A stretch of 64,000 nt of DNA from an uncultured Streptococcus sp. (GCF_901875575.1 NZ_CABFMF010000022.1:62001-126000); one strand, 5' to 3'; shown: positions 10,173 to 19,097, counted from the first letter of the stretch. Numbers and translations: made by a program. The notes: generated by a model from the sequence alone, not told the origin.

Positions 10173-10654
10173 GATTTATTGGCCTCCAATATATCAGCAA
10201 ATTTTGCTTTGACAAAGGTGGCTAGTTCTTGCGGATCAATGATGATACTATGACCAACTTCTCCAGCAGAAACAATTATTTTGTCTAGATTTAGAGATGT
10301 TTCATCAATAAAGATTGGATAATTATGTTTCTGACGAATTCCAACTGGATTATTTGCACCATGAATATAGCCTGTCGTTTTTTCCAAGTCCTTTTGTGGA
10401 ATCATGCTAACCTTTTTATTGCCAGAAACCTTTGCCAATTTTTTTTCAGCAAGGTGTTCTGTTATAGGGAGAATTCCGATGATGGGACCAGTCTTATCTC
10501 CTATTAGAGCAAGTGTTTTAAAAATCTGGAATTTTTCATAACCTTGAGGAAGCTCTCCTTCCAATGCATTTAACTCAATTCCAATGTGGCTCACACCTGC
10601 TTTAGCTAGGATTTGTTCTACCAATGTTTTTTTGCTTTTTGCTTTTTTTGCCAT
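10169..10654 (-). CDS. YbaK/EbsC-family aminoacyl-tRNA deacylase
   Basis: A 161-residue protein of the YbaK/Cys-tRNA(Pro) deacylase family, which hydrolyses mischarged tRNA in trans. Supporting features are the lysine-rich start, FQIFKTLALIGD with the conserved lysine, and the C-terminal half with GYIHGANNPVGIRQK and VSAGEVGHSIIIDP (the glycine-rich substrate pocket). It is the middle gene of the DUF368-YbaK-phosphatase operon, abutting DUF368 with a one-base overlap and overlapping the phosphatase by 4 bases. Exact tRNA specificity is not readable from sequence. Confidence 0.9.
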   Translation of the reverse strand: MAKKAKSKKTLVEQILAKAGVSHIGIELNALEGELPQGYEKFQIFKTLALIGDKTGPIIGILPITEHLAEKKLAKVSGNKKVSMIPQKDLEKTTGYIHGANNPVGIRQKHNYPIFIDETSLNLDKIIVSAGEVGHSIIIDPQELATFVKAKFADILEANKS

Positions 10655-11496
10655 TATTTATACTTATCCTCCAATTTACTCATCCAGATTCCCATCCAAA
10701 TTCCAAGAGCGAAGAAGAAGGAGATGAGAACATAATTTACTAGAGAAAGACCAATGTATTGGATACTTTCAGTATTTCCTGCATTCGGTATCAAAATCAA
10801 AATAGTGCTAGAAAGGACAATCCCAATGATAAAATGATAGACTCGAGAATGATAATTGTTTAAAGCATAATCCATTAATTTTGAAAAGATAATGAGGGTA
10901 GCTCCAGCACCAATCCCTATAGGAAGAAAGGTGCCAAATAAATCAAAGGTTTTAAATCCAGTTAGCATAGGAGCATAGAGACCTAGAATCAAAAGTAGAT
11001 TTGAAGGACTCAATCCAGGGACCAAGACACCAAGAGCTAGTAGGGAACCAGCCAAGATAAAGTTGAAAAAAGATGGAGTTAAGATTCCTACAACAAAGTT
11101 TAAGGCATATAGGCCTATTCCAGAAATGATAAAGGTTGTCCAGAACCAAGCTAAATCAATTTTGTCTCTGTCAGATTCTCGAGTCGATTCTTTGAGAAGG
11201 CTTGGAATGGTACCAATGATAGCACCAGCAAAACTCCATAGGACAAAGACCTGATAATTTTCAAGCAGGTATTCAATCGGGTAGGAAAATAAGCCGATTC
11301 CCAGAAGCATACCGATGGCAACTGGAATAAAGTACAAAACATTTTCTTTAAAGTCTTTAAAGGGATGGGCCAGAAAGACGATCATCCGTTCATAAATTCC
11401 TAAGATTGCTGCTAGAACCCCTCCGGAAATTCCCGGTAGAATAAATCCAAGAGCAATGACAATCCCTTTAATAATGCGCGCTAGCCATGAGAGCAT
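10654..11496 (-). CDS. DUF368 polytopic membrane protein
   Basis: A 280-residue integral membrane protein with about eight hydrophobic segments. The N-terminal GFILPGISGGVLAAILG and the repeated element LVPGLSPSNLLLILGLY are the paired signature loops of DUF368. Some members of this family have been linked to undecaprenyl-phosphate recycling; applying that here is inference. It is the first gene of a three-gene minus-strand operon. A 19-bp palindrome lies upstream over the likely promoter. Confidence 0.88.
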   Translation of the reverse strand: MLSWLARIIKGIVIALGFILPGISGGVLAAILGIYERMIVFLAHPFKDFKENVLYFIPVAIGMLLGIGLFSYPIEYLLENYQVFVLWSFAGAIIGTIPSLLKESTRESDRDKIDLAWFWTTFIISGIGLYALNFVVGILTPSFFNFILAGSLLALGVLVPGLSPSNLLLILGLYAPMLTGFKTFDLFGTFLPIGIGAGATLIIFSKLMDYALNNYHSRVYHFIIGIVLSSTILILIPNAGNTESIQYIGLSLVNYVLISFFFALGIWMGIWMSKLEDKYK

Positions 11497-11535
11497 ATAT
11501 TTCCTCCAACCATTTCTATTTCAAAAAATCCTTAC

Positions 11536-11554
11536 TATATTGTATCACAATATA
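11536..11554. promoter_or_regulatory. Perfect 8-3-8 palindrome over the DUF368 operon promoter
   Basis: TATATTGT-ATC-ACAATATA is a perfect inverted repeat about 40 bases before the DUF368 ATG. Its sequence (TACAAT/TATAGT on the minus strand) coincides with a plausible -10 region, as expected for a repressor operator. The cognate regulator is not in the window. Confidence 0.45.
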
Positions 11555-11561
11555 AAACAAA

Positions 11562-11588
11562 AAAAGCAAATGATGAACAAATGCTTTT
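11562..11588 (-). terminator. Terminator of the GH25 gene
   Basis: AAAAGCA and TGCTTTT arms; on the minus strand the stem is followed by TTTTTTG. It overlaps the stop codon of the muramidase gene. Confidence 0.65.
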
Positions 11589-12387
11589 AATGTTTCAAAA
11601 AAAGTTTTCTAAAAGTCTCTTCTTTATTTTTTGATGCAGAGATGACATTGATATCTAAATCGTGATTAAAGCCCGCAACTTTTCCTTTAGAAGTATATTG
11701 ATGAATATCATAATCTAAATCAGTTTTAGGAGTGGCTTCATAAAATCCTGAGTCAGAACCGTATGATGGAATCCAAACAGATGAAAATTTTGAAGTATCA
11801 ATACTGTGTTCTTCCATGAAGTAAACACCTACGTAGATTCCAATGTTTTTAACCCCTAACGATTCTAGTTTCGCACGGAAAGCTTCAACGCCGTCATTCA
11901 TATCAGACATTGTTTTTTCTTCTACGTCAAGCCAATAGTAACTTGGATTATATGGTGATGCTGCGTTATAAAAACTTTCTGCAGCCTTTTCCATCTCTTG
12001 GATATTTTTGCCTGCTACATATGCATATACTCCAACTGGAATATTGCGTTTTTGAAACTCAGTAATGTGTGATTGAAAAGCTTTATCTAGACCATTTATA
12101 TGTGCAGCATCATTTTGCTTAGTTGTTTGAGCACCGCTATGAACGCGTACAATAGCTCCGGATATATTTTGGGAAAGTGTATCATAGTTGATTTCTTGGG
12201 GACGTTGCCATCCAGATACATCAATAATTGGTTTACTTAACTTTTGAAGAGCTTGAATTTCAATTTGAGCATGGTTCGATTTTGTTTTTAAAGAGCGTTC
12301 CTCAAAATTGGAGTTGTTTAGGATTAAAATGAAAATCATAATCCCAAAAAAAGTATATAAAATAAGTGGATTAATTTTCTTTCTCAT
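11587..12387 (-). CDS. Membrane-anchored GH25 muramidase (lysozyme family)
   Basis: A 266-residue glycoside hydrolase family 25 protein that would cut the MurNAc-GlcNAc backbone of peptidoglycan. Residues 7-25 form a single hydrophobic segment (LILYTFFGIMIFILIL) with no clear cleavage site, so it is probably a membrane anchor. The GH25 barrel starts at PIIDVSGWQRP (first catalytic Asp region) and contains YYWLDVEEKTMSD with the DxE catalytic pair. It has no choline-binding repeats, unlike pneumococcal LytC. It is transcribed alone, divergent from glmU. The role is inferred as wall remodelling rather than lysis. Confidence 0.9.
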   Translation of the reverse strand: MRKKINPLILYTFFGIMIFILILNNSNFEERSLKTKSNHAQIEIQALQKLSKPIIDVSGWQRPQEINYDTLSQNISGAIVRVHSGAQTTKQNDAAHINGLDKAFQSHITEFQKRNIPVGVYAYVAGKNIQEMEKAAESFYNAASPYNPSYYWLDVEEKTMSDMNDGVEAFRAKLESLGVKNIGIYVGVYFMEEHSIDTSKFSSVWIPSYGSDSGFYEATPKTDLDYDIHQYTSKGKVAGFNHDLDINVISASKNKEETFRKLFLKH

Positions 12388-12501
12388 ACTTCATAATTTT
12401 ACCTTAAATACGTTAAAAAATCAAAAAAAACATTTAAAAGTTGAGTGAAACAGGGCTATAAAGCAATTTGTTATTGAATAGAGCAGATTGATTTGAAATA
12501 T

Positions 12502-12509
12502 GGTATAAT
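12502..12509 (+). promoter_or_regulatory. Extended -10 promoter of glmU
   Basis: TGGTATAAT (TG-extended -10, TATAAT at 12504-12509) lies 31 bases before the glmU ATG. No good -35 hexamer is present, as expected for extended -10 promoters. Confidence 0.7.
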
Positions 12510-12540
12510 AAAAAGGAATTTCTAGAGAAAAGAGAAAATT

Positions 12541-13920
12541 ATGTCAAATTATGCCATTATTTTAGCAGCGGGTAAAGGTACTCGTATGAAGTCTGATTTA
12601 CCAAAAGTTTTGCATAAGGTTGCTGGTATCTCTATGTTGGAACATGTTTTCCGTAGTGTGGGAGCTATTCAACCTGAAAAGACAGTCACAGTAGTAGGGC
12701 ACAAGGCGGAATTAGTTGAGCAAATATTAGCTGGACAGACAGAATATGTAACTCAATCAGAACAATTGGGAACAGGACATGCAGTTATGATGACAGAGCC
12801 AATTCTAGAAGGTTTATCAGGTCATACTTTGGTTATCGCAGGTGATACTCCTTTAATTACTGGAGAGAGTCTTAAAAACTTGATTGATTTTCATGTCAAT
12901 CATAAGAATGTTGCGACCATCTTGACAGCTGAAACGGATAACCCATTCGGATATGGGCGTATTGTTCGAAATGACAATGCGGAAGTCATGCGAATTGTTG
13001 AACAAAAAGATGCCTCTGATTTTGAAAAACAAATCAAGGAAATTAATACTGGTACCTATGTTTTTGATAACGAACGCTTATTTGAAGCTCTAAAAAATAT
13101 CAATACCAATAATGCTCAGGGAGAGTACTATATTACCGATGTCATTGGGATTTTCCGTGAAGCTGGTGAAAAAGTTGGAGCCTATACTTTAAAAGACTTT
13201 GATGAAAGTCTTGGTGTAAATGATCGAGTGGCTCTAGCAACTGCGGAGTCAGTCATGCGTCGCCGTATTAATCAAAAGCATATGATAAATGGTGTTAGTT
13301 TTGTCAATCCAGAAGCTACTTATATCGATATAGATGTGGAAATTGCTCCACAAGTACAACTTGAGGCCAATGTTACCTTAAAGGGTCAAACAAAAATCGG
13401 AGCAGAAACAGTCTTGACAAATGGAACCTATGTGGTCGATAGCATCATCGGTAAGGAGGCTGTTATCACTAATTCCATGATTGAGGAAAGCAGTGTTGCA
13501 GACGGCGTAACGGTTGGCCCTTACGCCCACATTCGTCCAGGTTCAAGTCTGGGTGCCCAAGTACATATTGGTAATTTTGTTGAAATCAAAGGTTCTTCTA
13601 TTGGTGAAAACACAAAAGCTGGGCATTTGACTTATATCGGAAACTGTGAAGTGGGTAGTCATGTTAACTTTGGTGCGGGAACTATCACTGTAAACTTTGA
13701 TGGGAAAAATAAATACAAGACAGTCATTGGAAACAATGTCTTTGTAGGTTCTAATTCAACTATTATTGCACCAGTAGAACTTGGGGATAATTCCCTTGTT
13801 GGTGCAGGTTCAACTATTACTAAAGACGTGCCAGCTGATGCCATTGCAATTGGACGTGGTCGCCAAGTCAATAAAGATGAATATGCAACTCGTTTGCCAC
13901 ACCATCCTAAAAATCAATAG
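12541..13920 (+). CDS. glmU: Bifunctional GlcN-1-P acetyltransferase / GlcNAc-1-P uridylyltransferase
   Basis: Makes UDP-GlcNAc for peptidoglycan and teichoic acid in two cytoplasmic steps. The 459 residues match GlmU. The N-terminal uridylyltransferase carries LAAGKGTRMKSDLPKVLHKV (residues 8-27) and the GTGHAV and GDTPLI motifs. The C-terminal left-handed beta-helix has hexapeptide repeats from about 250 and the acetyltransferase segment GHLTYIGNCEVG. The gene starts a plus-strand run; the Nudix gene follows after 9 bases and is probably co-transcribed. Confidence 0.98.
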   Translation: MSNYAIILAAGKGTRMKSDLPKVLHKVAGISMLEHVFRSVGAIQPEKTVTVVGHKAELVEQILAGQTEYVTQSEQLGTGHAVMMTEPILEGLSGHTLVIAGDTPLITGESLKNLIDFHVNHKNVATILTAETDNPFGYGRIVRNDNAEVMRIVEQKDASDFEKQIKEINTGTYVFDNERLFEALKNINTNNAQGEYYITDVIGIFREAGEKVGAYTLKDFDESLGVNDRVALATAESVMRRRINQKHMINGVSFVNPEATYIDIDVEIAPQVQLEANVTLKGQTKIGAETVLTNGTYVVDSIIGKEAVITNSMIEESSVADGVTVGPYAHIRPGSSLGAQVHIGNFVEIKGSSIGENTKAGHLTYIGNCEVGSHVNFGAGTITVNFDGKNKYKTVIGNNVFVGSNSTIIAPVELGDNSLVGAGSTITKDVPADAIAIGRGRQVNKDEYATRLPHHPKNQ

Positions 13921-13929
13921 GAGTTTATC

Positions 13930-14475
13930 ATGGAATTTGAAGAAAAAACTCTCAGTCGAAAAGAAATTTACCAAGGTCCCATTTTCAAATTAGTACAAGA
14001 TCAGGTTCAGTTACCAGAGGGAAAGGGGACAGCCCAAAGAGATCTGATTTTCCATAATGGAGCAGTTTGTGTTTTAGCTGTTACAGATAAAGAAAAGATG
14101 ATTTTGGTCAAGCAATATCGAAAAGCCATTGAGTCAGTATCTTATGAAATTCCAGCAGGCAAATTGGAAATGGGCGAAAATACGGATCCAGTAGCTGCCG
14201 CTCTTCGTGAATTGGAAGAAGAAACAGCTTATACTGGCCAATTAGAACTCTTATATGATTTTTATTCTGCTATTGGATTTTGCAATGAAAAGTTAAAGCT
14301 ATATTTAGCTAGTAATTTGTCCAAAGTAGAAAATCCTCGTCCCCAAGATGAAGATGAGACCTTGGAAGTTATTGAAGTTAGTCTAGAAGAAGCGAAAACT
14401 TTAATCCAAACAGGACATATCTGTGATGCTAAAACTATTATGGCAGTCCAATACTGGGAATTACAAAAAAACTAG
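13930..14475 (+). CDS. Nudix hydrolase, ADP-ribose pyrophosphatase type
   Basis: A 181-residue cytoplasmic hydrolase, most like NudF-type ADP-ribose pyrophosphatases. The Nudix box is GKLEMGENTDP...RELEEETAY (about residues 76-100). It has two extra residues between the first Glu and the RE pair compared with the standard 23-residue box, and alanine in place of the usual glycine in EExG. The REL.EE metal-binding core is intact. It sits 9 bases after glmU, with the small membrane-protein gene 11 bases after it. Confidence 0.88.
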   Translation: MEFEEKTLSRKEIYQGPIFKLVQDQVQLPEGKGTAQRDLIFHNGAVCVLAVTDKEKMILVKQYRKAIESVSYEIPAGKLEMGENTDPVAAALRELEEETAYTGQLELLYDFYSAIGFCNEKLKLYLASNLSKVENPRPQDEDETLEVIEVSLEEAKTLIQTGHICDAKTIMAVQYWELQKN

Positions 14476-14486
14476 AGGAGGGATCT

Positions 14487-14801
14487 ATGGGGAAACCTTT
14501 ATTAACAGATGAAATGATTGAGAAGGCTAATCGAGGAGAAAAAATTTCTGGCCCTCCCTTGATTGATAATGAGGAGACTAAAATTTTATCGACATCTTCT
14601 CAAACTTTCGGTTATGAAAGTCCAAAGGGGCATGGTTTTAGCCAAGAAACGTTAACGATTGAAGTAGAACCATCTATCCATAAAAGCCGTCGTATCGAAA
14701 ATACCAAGAGAAATGTTTTTAATTCCAATTTAAATAAAATCTTATTTACAATTATATTTCTCTTGATTTTATTAGTGTTAGCCATTAAATATTGGCGATA
14801 G
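14487..14801 (+). CDS. Small single-pass membrane protein of unknown function
   Basis: 104 residues, family not recognised beyond a matching small gene at this position in pneumococcus (from memory). The first 80 residues are polar and probably cytoplasmic. Residues about 82-101 are one hydrophobic helix (ILFTIIFLLILLVLAI) followed by KYWR, so it looks C-terminally anchored. The start follows GAGGAGGGATCT, a strong RBS. It sits between the Nudix gene and mtnN with gaps of 11 and 13 bases, so it belongs to the glmU operon. Confidence 0.8.
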   Translation: MGKPLLTDEMIEKANRGEKISGPPLIDNEETKILSTSSQTFGYESPKGHGFSQETLTIEVEPSIHKSRRIENTKRNVFNSNLNKILFTIIFLLILLVLAIKYWR

Positions 14802-14814
14802 AAAAGGAATTAAC

Positions 14815-15507
14815 ATGAAAATTGGAATAATTGCGGCTATGCCTGAAGAATTAGCTTACCTTATTCATCATTTGGAAAATACCCAAGAGGAACTTGTTTT
14901 AGGCAATACCTATCATACGGGATCAATTGCTTCAGTTGAAGTGGTGTTAGTAGAAAGTGGCATTGGTAAGGTCATGTCTGCCATGAGTGTAGCGATTTTA
15001 GCGGATCACTTTCAAGTGGATGCTATAATCAATACAGGATCTGCAGGGGCAGTAGCAGATGGCATTGCTGTGGGTGATGTGGTCATTGCGGATAAACTTG
15101 CTTATCATGATGTTGATGTAACTGCTTTTGGTTATGGTTATGGACAAATGGCTCAACAACCTCTTTATTTTGAATCAGACCCAAGATTCATTTCCAAAAT
15201 AAAAACTAGTCTGTCTCAACTTGAGCAGACTTGGCACCTTGGTTTAATTGCAACAGGGGATAGTTTTATTGCAGGAAATGATAAGATAACAGAAATCAAA
15301 TCACATTTTCCAGATGTCTTAGCAGTAGAAATGGAGGGAGCAGCTATTGCTCAGGCGGCTCATTCACTTGACTTACCTTTTTTAGTCATCCGTGCTATGA
15401 GCGATAACGCTAACCATGAAGCAAACGTCACTTTTGATGAGTTTATTATTGAGGCGGGCCGACGCTCTGCACAAGTTCTATTGGCCTTTTTAAAGGCTCT
15501 AGATTAA
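14815..15507 (+). CDS. mtnN: 5'-methylthioadenosine/S-adenosylhomocysteine nucleosidase
   Basis: Cleaves adenine from methylthioadenosine and S-adenosylhomocysteine, recycling the products of methylation and polyamine synthesis and feeding S-ribosylhomocysteine to LuxS. The 230 residues match the MtnN/Pfs length. Motifs: MKIGIIAAMPEE at the N-terminus (catalytic Glu12), GSAGAV, and VEMEGAAIAQAA with the ribose-binding MEGA segment, then AMSDNA. Last gene of the glmU run, followed by an apparently separate promoter for the DUF536 gene. Confidence 0.97.
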   Translation: MKIGIIAAMPEELAYLIHHLENTQEELVLGNTYHTGSIASVEVVLVESGIGKVMSAMSVAILADHFQVDAIINTGSAGAVADGIAVGDVVIADKLAYHDVDVTAFGYGYGQMAQQPLYFESDPRFISKIKTSLSQLEQTWHLGLIATGDSFIAGNDKITEIKSHFPDVLAVEMEGAAIAQAAHSLDLPFLVIRAMSDNANHEANVTFDEFIIEAGRRSAQVLLAFLKALD

Positions 15508-15583
15508 GTGGAAATTTGACAGTTTTTCTAGCTTATGATAATATTTAAATAACGAAAAGTTAGAAAACGTTTCAGGGGATATT

Positions 15584-16075
15584 ATGAGTATTGAAATGAC
15601 CGTCAGTGAGATTGCAGAGGTTTTAGGTCTATCTCGTCAAGCAATCAATAATCGTGTCAAGGAATTACCAGAAGAAGACACAGATAAAAATGACAAAGGT
15701 GTAACAGTCGTTACCCGTAGTGGCTTGATTAAGCTTGAAGCAATCTATAAAAAAACTATTTTTGAAGATGAACCAGTTAGCGAAGATGTTAAGCAACGGG
15801 AACTGATGGAAATTTTAGTCGATGAAAAGAATGCTGAAATCCTTCGTCTATATGAGCAATTAAAAGCCAAGGATCGTCAACTTTCAGAAAAAGATGAGCA
15901 AATGCGCATCAAAGACCGTCAAATCGCTGAGAAAGACAAACAATTGGATCAGCAACAACAATTGACTCTTCAAGCTATGAAGGATCAAGAAACTCTGAAG
16001 TTAGAGTTAGACCAAGCAAAAGAAGAAGTTCAATCAACTAAGAAAGGCTTTTTTGCTCGTCTATTTGGAGGATAA
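15584..16075 (+). CDS. DUF536-type protein: N-terminal HTH plus coiled coil
   Basis: 163 residues. The first 45 form a MerR-like or small helix-turn-helix (MTVSEIAEVLGLSRQAINNR). Residues about 85-145 are a heptad-rich charged coiled coil with repeated EKDxQ units. The C-terminus ends in GFFARLFGG, an amphipathic tail seen in related chromosomal and plasmid-associated proteins. DNA binding is inferred from the HTH; the target is unknown. It is flanked by its own upstream region and a terminator. Confidence 0.8.
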   Translation: MSIEMTVSEIAEVLGLSRQAINNRVKELPEEDTDKNDKGVTVVTRSGLIKLEAIYKKTIFEDEPVSEDVKQRELMEILVDEKNAEILRLYEQLKAKDRQLSEKDEQMRIKDRQIAEKDKQLDQQQQLTLQAMKDQETLKLELDQAKEEVQSTKKGFFARLFGG

Positions 16076-16076
16076 T

Positions 16077-16121
16077 CGAGGAGCTGTTTAGGTTAGCTTT
16101 AACCTGATAGCTTCTTTTATT
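16077..16121 (+). terminator. Terminator of the DUF536 gene
   Basis: GGAGCTGTTTAGGTTA and TAACCTGATAGCTTC arms with a short loop, followed by TTTTATTT. Confidence 0.75.
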
Positions 16122-16153
16122 TCTATGATTAAGTACCCCAGGAGAAGGATAGA

Positions 16154-16744
16154 ATGGAAAGATTAGAAGATTACATTGCTTTCGATTTAGAATTTAACCA
16201 ACATGAAGGACAAACACACTTAATTCAGGTATCAGCAGTGCGCTTTCAAGATGGGAAGGAAGTTGCTAGCTATGATTCTTATGTACATACTGTGGTGCCT
16301 CTCAAGAGCTTCATTAATGGTTTGACTGGAATTACTGCAGAAACCTTAAAAGATGCTCCATCTGTAGAACAAGTATTGCAGGAATTCCAAGAGTTTATTG
16401 GCTCTTTACCTATTGTAGGTTACAATGCAGCTAAAAGTGATTTGCCTATACTAGCAGAGCATGGCTTAGACTATCGTCCACAATACAAGGTGGATCTTTA
16501 TGATGAGGCCTTTGAACGGAGGAGTTCAGACCTACATGGTATTGCTAACCTCAAATTGCAAACGGTAGCTTCTTTTCTTGGTTTTCAAGGTCAGTCTCAT
16601 AATAGCTTAGAAGATGCTCGTATGACGGCGCGTGTTTATGAGTTCTTTCTTGAGTCTGATCAAGCAAAACTCTTATTAGAAACCCAAAGTAGCTTATCAA
16701 ATAATCCTTTTGGTGGATTGGACCTATCACAGTTATTTAATTAG
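16154..16744 (+). CDS. DEDDh 3'-5' exonuclease (DnaQ/PolC epsilon-like)
   Basis: A 196-residue exonuclease-fold protein. Exo I is FDLEFN (residues 10-15, where the usual DxE appears as DLE), Exo II is VGYNAAKSDLPIL with Asp, and Exo III is HNSLEDAR with the catalytic His and Asp. INGLTGIT is the conserved segment of the DnaQ family. It lacks a polymerase or helicase domain, so it is a free-standing nuclease or proofreading-like protein. Its stop codon overlaps the RBS of the glycerophosphodiesterase gene. Confidence 0.88.
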   Translation: MERLEDYIAFDLEFNQHEGQTHLIQVSAVRFQDGKEVASYDSYVHTVVPLKSFINGLTGITAETLKDAPSVEQVLQEFQEFIGSLPIVGYNAAKSDLPILAEHGLDYRPQYKVDLYDEAFERRSSDLHGIANLKLQTVASFLGFQGQSHNSLEDARMTARVYEFFLESDQAKLLLETQSSLSNNPFGGLDLSQLFN

Positions 16745-16752
16745 GAGTGCTT

Positions 16753-18516
16753 ATGAAACCAGAAAAACCAAAACTTCTAGGTTTTAAACAGATCTACTAT
16801 AACCTAGATAAAATTCTTTTTTTATTTTTCTTAACATTCTTGTTGATAGAGTTTGTCTGGCTCCCCTTAAATTCATGGCTTGCAGGACTTTTGTTGAGGC
16901 AGTCTGGTTATCTCTTTCTTTCATATAATAATATTTTTGCGATTATTAAAGGCTCTCCTTTGATAAGTTTGGGATTATTGATGTTAGTGATCATCAATTT
17001 GTTGGTTGCTTATTTCCAAATGGGTCTCCTTTTAACTGGAGCTCGGCATCTTCTCTATCATGAAAAGAGAACATTAATAGAATATAGTCACAAGGTCTTT
17101 AGTCAAAGTTTTATGATCATGAAAGAAATAACTATTCCTAAGATGGCCTTTATTTTCTTTTATGTCATGATGCTCTTTCCCTTTATCAGAAAGATTCTAA
17201 AGATTTACTATCTCAATAAAATTGTGATTCCCAAATTTGTTGTCAACTATGTAGAAGAACGGTATTGGTTGGTAAGTATTATTGTCATACTTTTGTCGCT
17301 GATTATGTTTTATATTTCTGTACGTTTGATGTTTGCAATACCCCAGCTTCTTTTTGAAAAGAAAACAGTTAAACAAGCAGTTTCTTATAGTATCGAAAAG
17401 ACAAGAAGACAAAACTGGTTTTATACTTGGAATCTTCTTTGGATTGTGATTAAAACCTACCTATTTTTCTTTCTTCTTTTAGTTCCTATAATAGCTAGTC
17501 AGACCTTGATGGACGTTCTGACTCATAGAGAATCGCTGGTACTTGGAATTTTTAATTATGTTTTGATTCGCAATTTCCACTATATGGTCCTGACCTATTT
17601 TCTCATTAAGTTTGTTTCTCTTTTAACAGGAGAAGGTCTTGAGATGATTCCTCGTAGAAAAAAAGACCACTGGATGCGATGGGGAGTATTAGGTTGTGCC
17701 TGCATCATCTTTTCAATAGAAGGCTATGTTTATCTTGAAGCTCCAGTTGCTCATAAACCCTTGATTCTTTCTCACCGAGGTGTCTCAAATAAAAATGGGG
17801 TTCAGAACACAGTCCAATCTTTAGAAAAAACAGCGCAATTAGAACCAGACTTTGTTGAAACTGATGTTCAAGAAACCAAAGACGGACAGTTTGTCATGAT
17901 GCATGATGCCAATATATGGGAGTTAACGGGTGTCAATGCAAGTCCTCAAGATTTGACCTTGGAAGAATTGACCAAAATTGAAATATCAGAAAATGGTTTC
18001 CACAGTAAGATTTCAAGTTTTGATGATTACCTTAAAAGAGCAAATGAATTAAATCAAAAGCTATTGATTGAAATAAAGACTAGCAAAAAAGATAAACCAG
18101 ATATGATGAAACGTTTTTTGGAGAAGTACGGTGAGACTTTGAAACAAAATGGTCATCAAATACAATCTTTGAATTATCAAATCATTGATCAAGTCCGATC
18201 CTTCGACTCAGAAATTCCAGCCTATTTCATCCTGCCTTATAATAGTATTTTTCCAAGGACTAAAGCAACAGGTTACACAATGGAATATTCAACATTAGAT
18301 GAAAACTTTGTCAACAAGCTTTGGAATACGGACCAGAAATTGTATGTTTGGACGATTAATAGTTCAGAGTCTTTTGATAAATCAATTCATCTAGGAGCTG
18401 ATGGTATGATAACGGATAATATAGAACTGGTACAAGAACTAGTAACGATTGCCCAAGAAGATCCAGAGTATACGGATTTACTCTTAAAGAGAGCCTTGGA
18501 ATTTTTTAATTTTTAA
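16753..18516 (+). CDS. Membrane glycerophosphodiester phosphodiesterase
   Basis: 587 residues from the ATG at 16753, chosen because AGGAG ends 5 bases before it; an in-frame GTG at 16747 lies inside that RBS. The first 330 residues hold about eight membrane helices. The C-terminal domain (about 335-575) is a GDPD barrel: LILSHRGVSN with the catalytic HR, ETDVQETKDG (metal-binding ExD), MMHDAN and LIEIKT. It would hydrolyse glycerophosphodiesters to glycerol-3-phosphate outside or at the membrane; turnover of lipid or lipoteichoic acid products is inference. Confidence 0.92.
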   Translation: MKPEKPKLLGFKQIYYNLDKILFLFFLTFLLIEFVWLPLNSWLAGLLLRQSGYLFLSYNNIFAIIKGSPLISLGLLMLVIINLLVAYFQMGLLLTGARHLLYHEKRTLIEYSHKVFSQSFMIMKEITIPKMAFIFFYVMMLFPFIRKILKIYYLNKIVIPKFVVNYVEERYWLVSIIVILLSLIMFYISVRLMFAIPQLLFEKKTVKQAVSYSIEKTRRQNWFYTWNLLWIVIKTYLFFFLLLVPIIASQTLMDVLTHRESLVLGIFNYVLIRNFHYMVLTYFLIKFVSLLTGEGLEMIPRRKKDHWMRWGVLGCACIIFSIEGYVYLEAPVAHKPLILSHRGVSNKNGVQNTVQSLEKTAQLEPDFVETDVQETKDGQFVMMHDANIWELTGVNASPQDLTLEELTKIEISENGFHSKISSFDDYLKRANELNQKLLIEIKTSKKDKPDMMKRFLEKYGETLKQNGHQIQSLNYQIIDQVRSFDSEIPAYFILPYNSIFPRTKATGYTMEYSTLDENFVNKLWNTDQKLYVWTINSSESFDKSIHLGADGMITDNIELVQELVTIAQEDPEYTDLLLKRALEFFNF

Positions 18517-18552
18517 TCAAAAAAGAGGAACAATAGTTCCTCTAAGTTGTAG

Positions 18553-18584
18553 GCAAGTATTCCATTTGGATACTTGCGTTTTTT
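18553..18584 (+). terminator. Terminator between GDPD and ybaB
   Basis: GCAAGTAT...ATACTTGC stem followed by GTTTTTTG. A second hairpin (AGAGGAAC / GTTCCTCT) precedes it. The genes converge here. Confidence 0.75.
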
Positions 18585-18589
18585 GTTTC

Positions 18590-18889
18590 TTAAAAAGGCA
18601 ATTTCCCAGCGAAGGCACCTAATTTTTTCTTAGTTGTTTCATCGATTTGTTCAAGAGCAGAGTTGAGGGCTTGAACAGTCATATCAGAAAGGGTTTCGAG
18701 GTCTTCTGGGTCAACGACAGCTGGATTGAAGTCAATGCTGACAACTTTCTTATCTCCAGTTAAGGTAGCTTGAACAAGGTCTTGAGCAGATTTGCCAACA
18801 AATTGCATAGCAGCAAGCTCAGCTTGACTTTGTTCCATTTGTTTTTGAAGTTTTTGTGCTTGGCGCATCATGTTTTGCATGTTCATCAT
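18590..18889 (-). CDS. YbaB/EbfC nucleoid-associated protein
   Basis: 99 residues, the usual length for this small dimeric DNA-binding family. The N-terminus is Met/Gln-rich (MMNMQNMMRQAQKLQKQ), followed by the conserved VQATLTGDKKVVSIDFNPA and LSDMTVQALNSALEQI. The family bends and coats DNA. Monocistronic on the minus strand. The next ATG, one codon in, is an equally possible start; the RBS AAGGA lies rather far upstream. Confidence 0.93.
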   Translation of the reverse strand: MMNMQNMMRQAQKLQKQMEQSQAELAAMQFVGKSAQDLVQATLTGDKKVVSIDFNPAVVDPEDLETLSDMTVQALNSALEQIDETTKKKLGAFAGKLPF

Positions 18890-19010
18890 GGTGTTTTACA
18901 GTTTCCTTTTATCTTATTTTCCTTCTTATTTTATCAATTTTGGGGTTAAAAGTCTAATCTTTTTCAGAGTGAATTCATCAAGTATCGATAGAGATGTAGA
19001 TGAAATAAAA

Positions 19011-19055
19011 ATATAGGATAGATATTCTAAGTGAATAAGAATATTTATCCTATAT
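19011..19055 (-). terminator. Long inverted repeat, likely terminator of the lipoprotein operon
   Basis: Arms of 18 bases, starting ATATAGGATA on the left and ending TATCCTATAT on the right, with one mismatch and a 9-base loop. On the minus strand the stem is followed by TTTTTATTTC, which fits termination 43 bases after the lipoprotein stop codon. Confidence 0.7.
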
Positions 19056-19097
19056 AGTTACTAGATATTCGATGGCTACTTTAAGGATTTACCAGCA

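Noticed and set aside
13930..14475. Altered Nudix box as a sign of inactivation
   Set aside because: The two-residue insertion and EETAY change leave the metal-binding REL.EE core intact, and I recall the same box in the pneumococcal orthologue.
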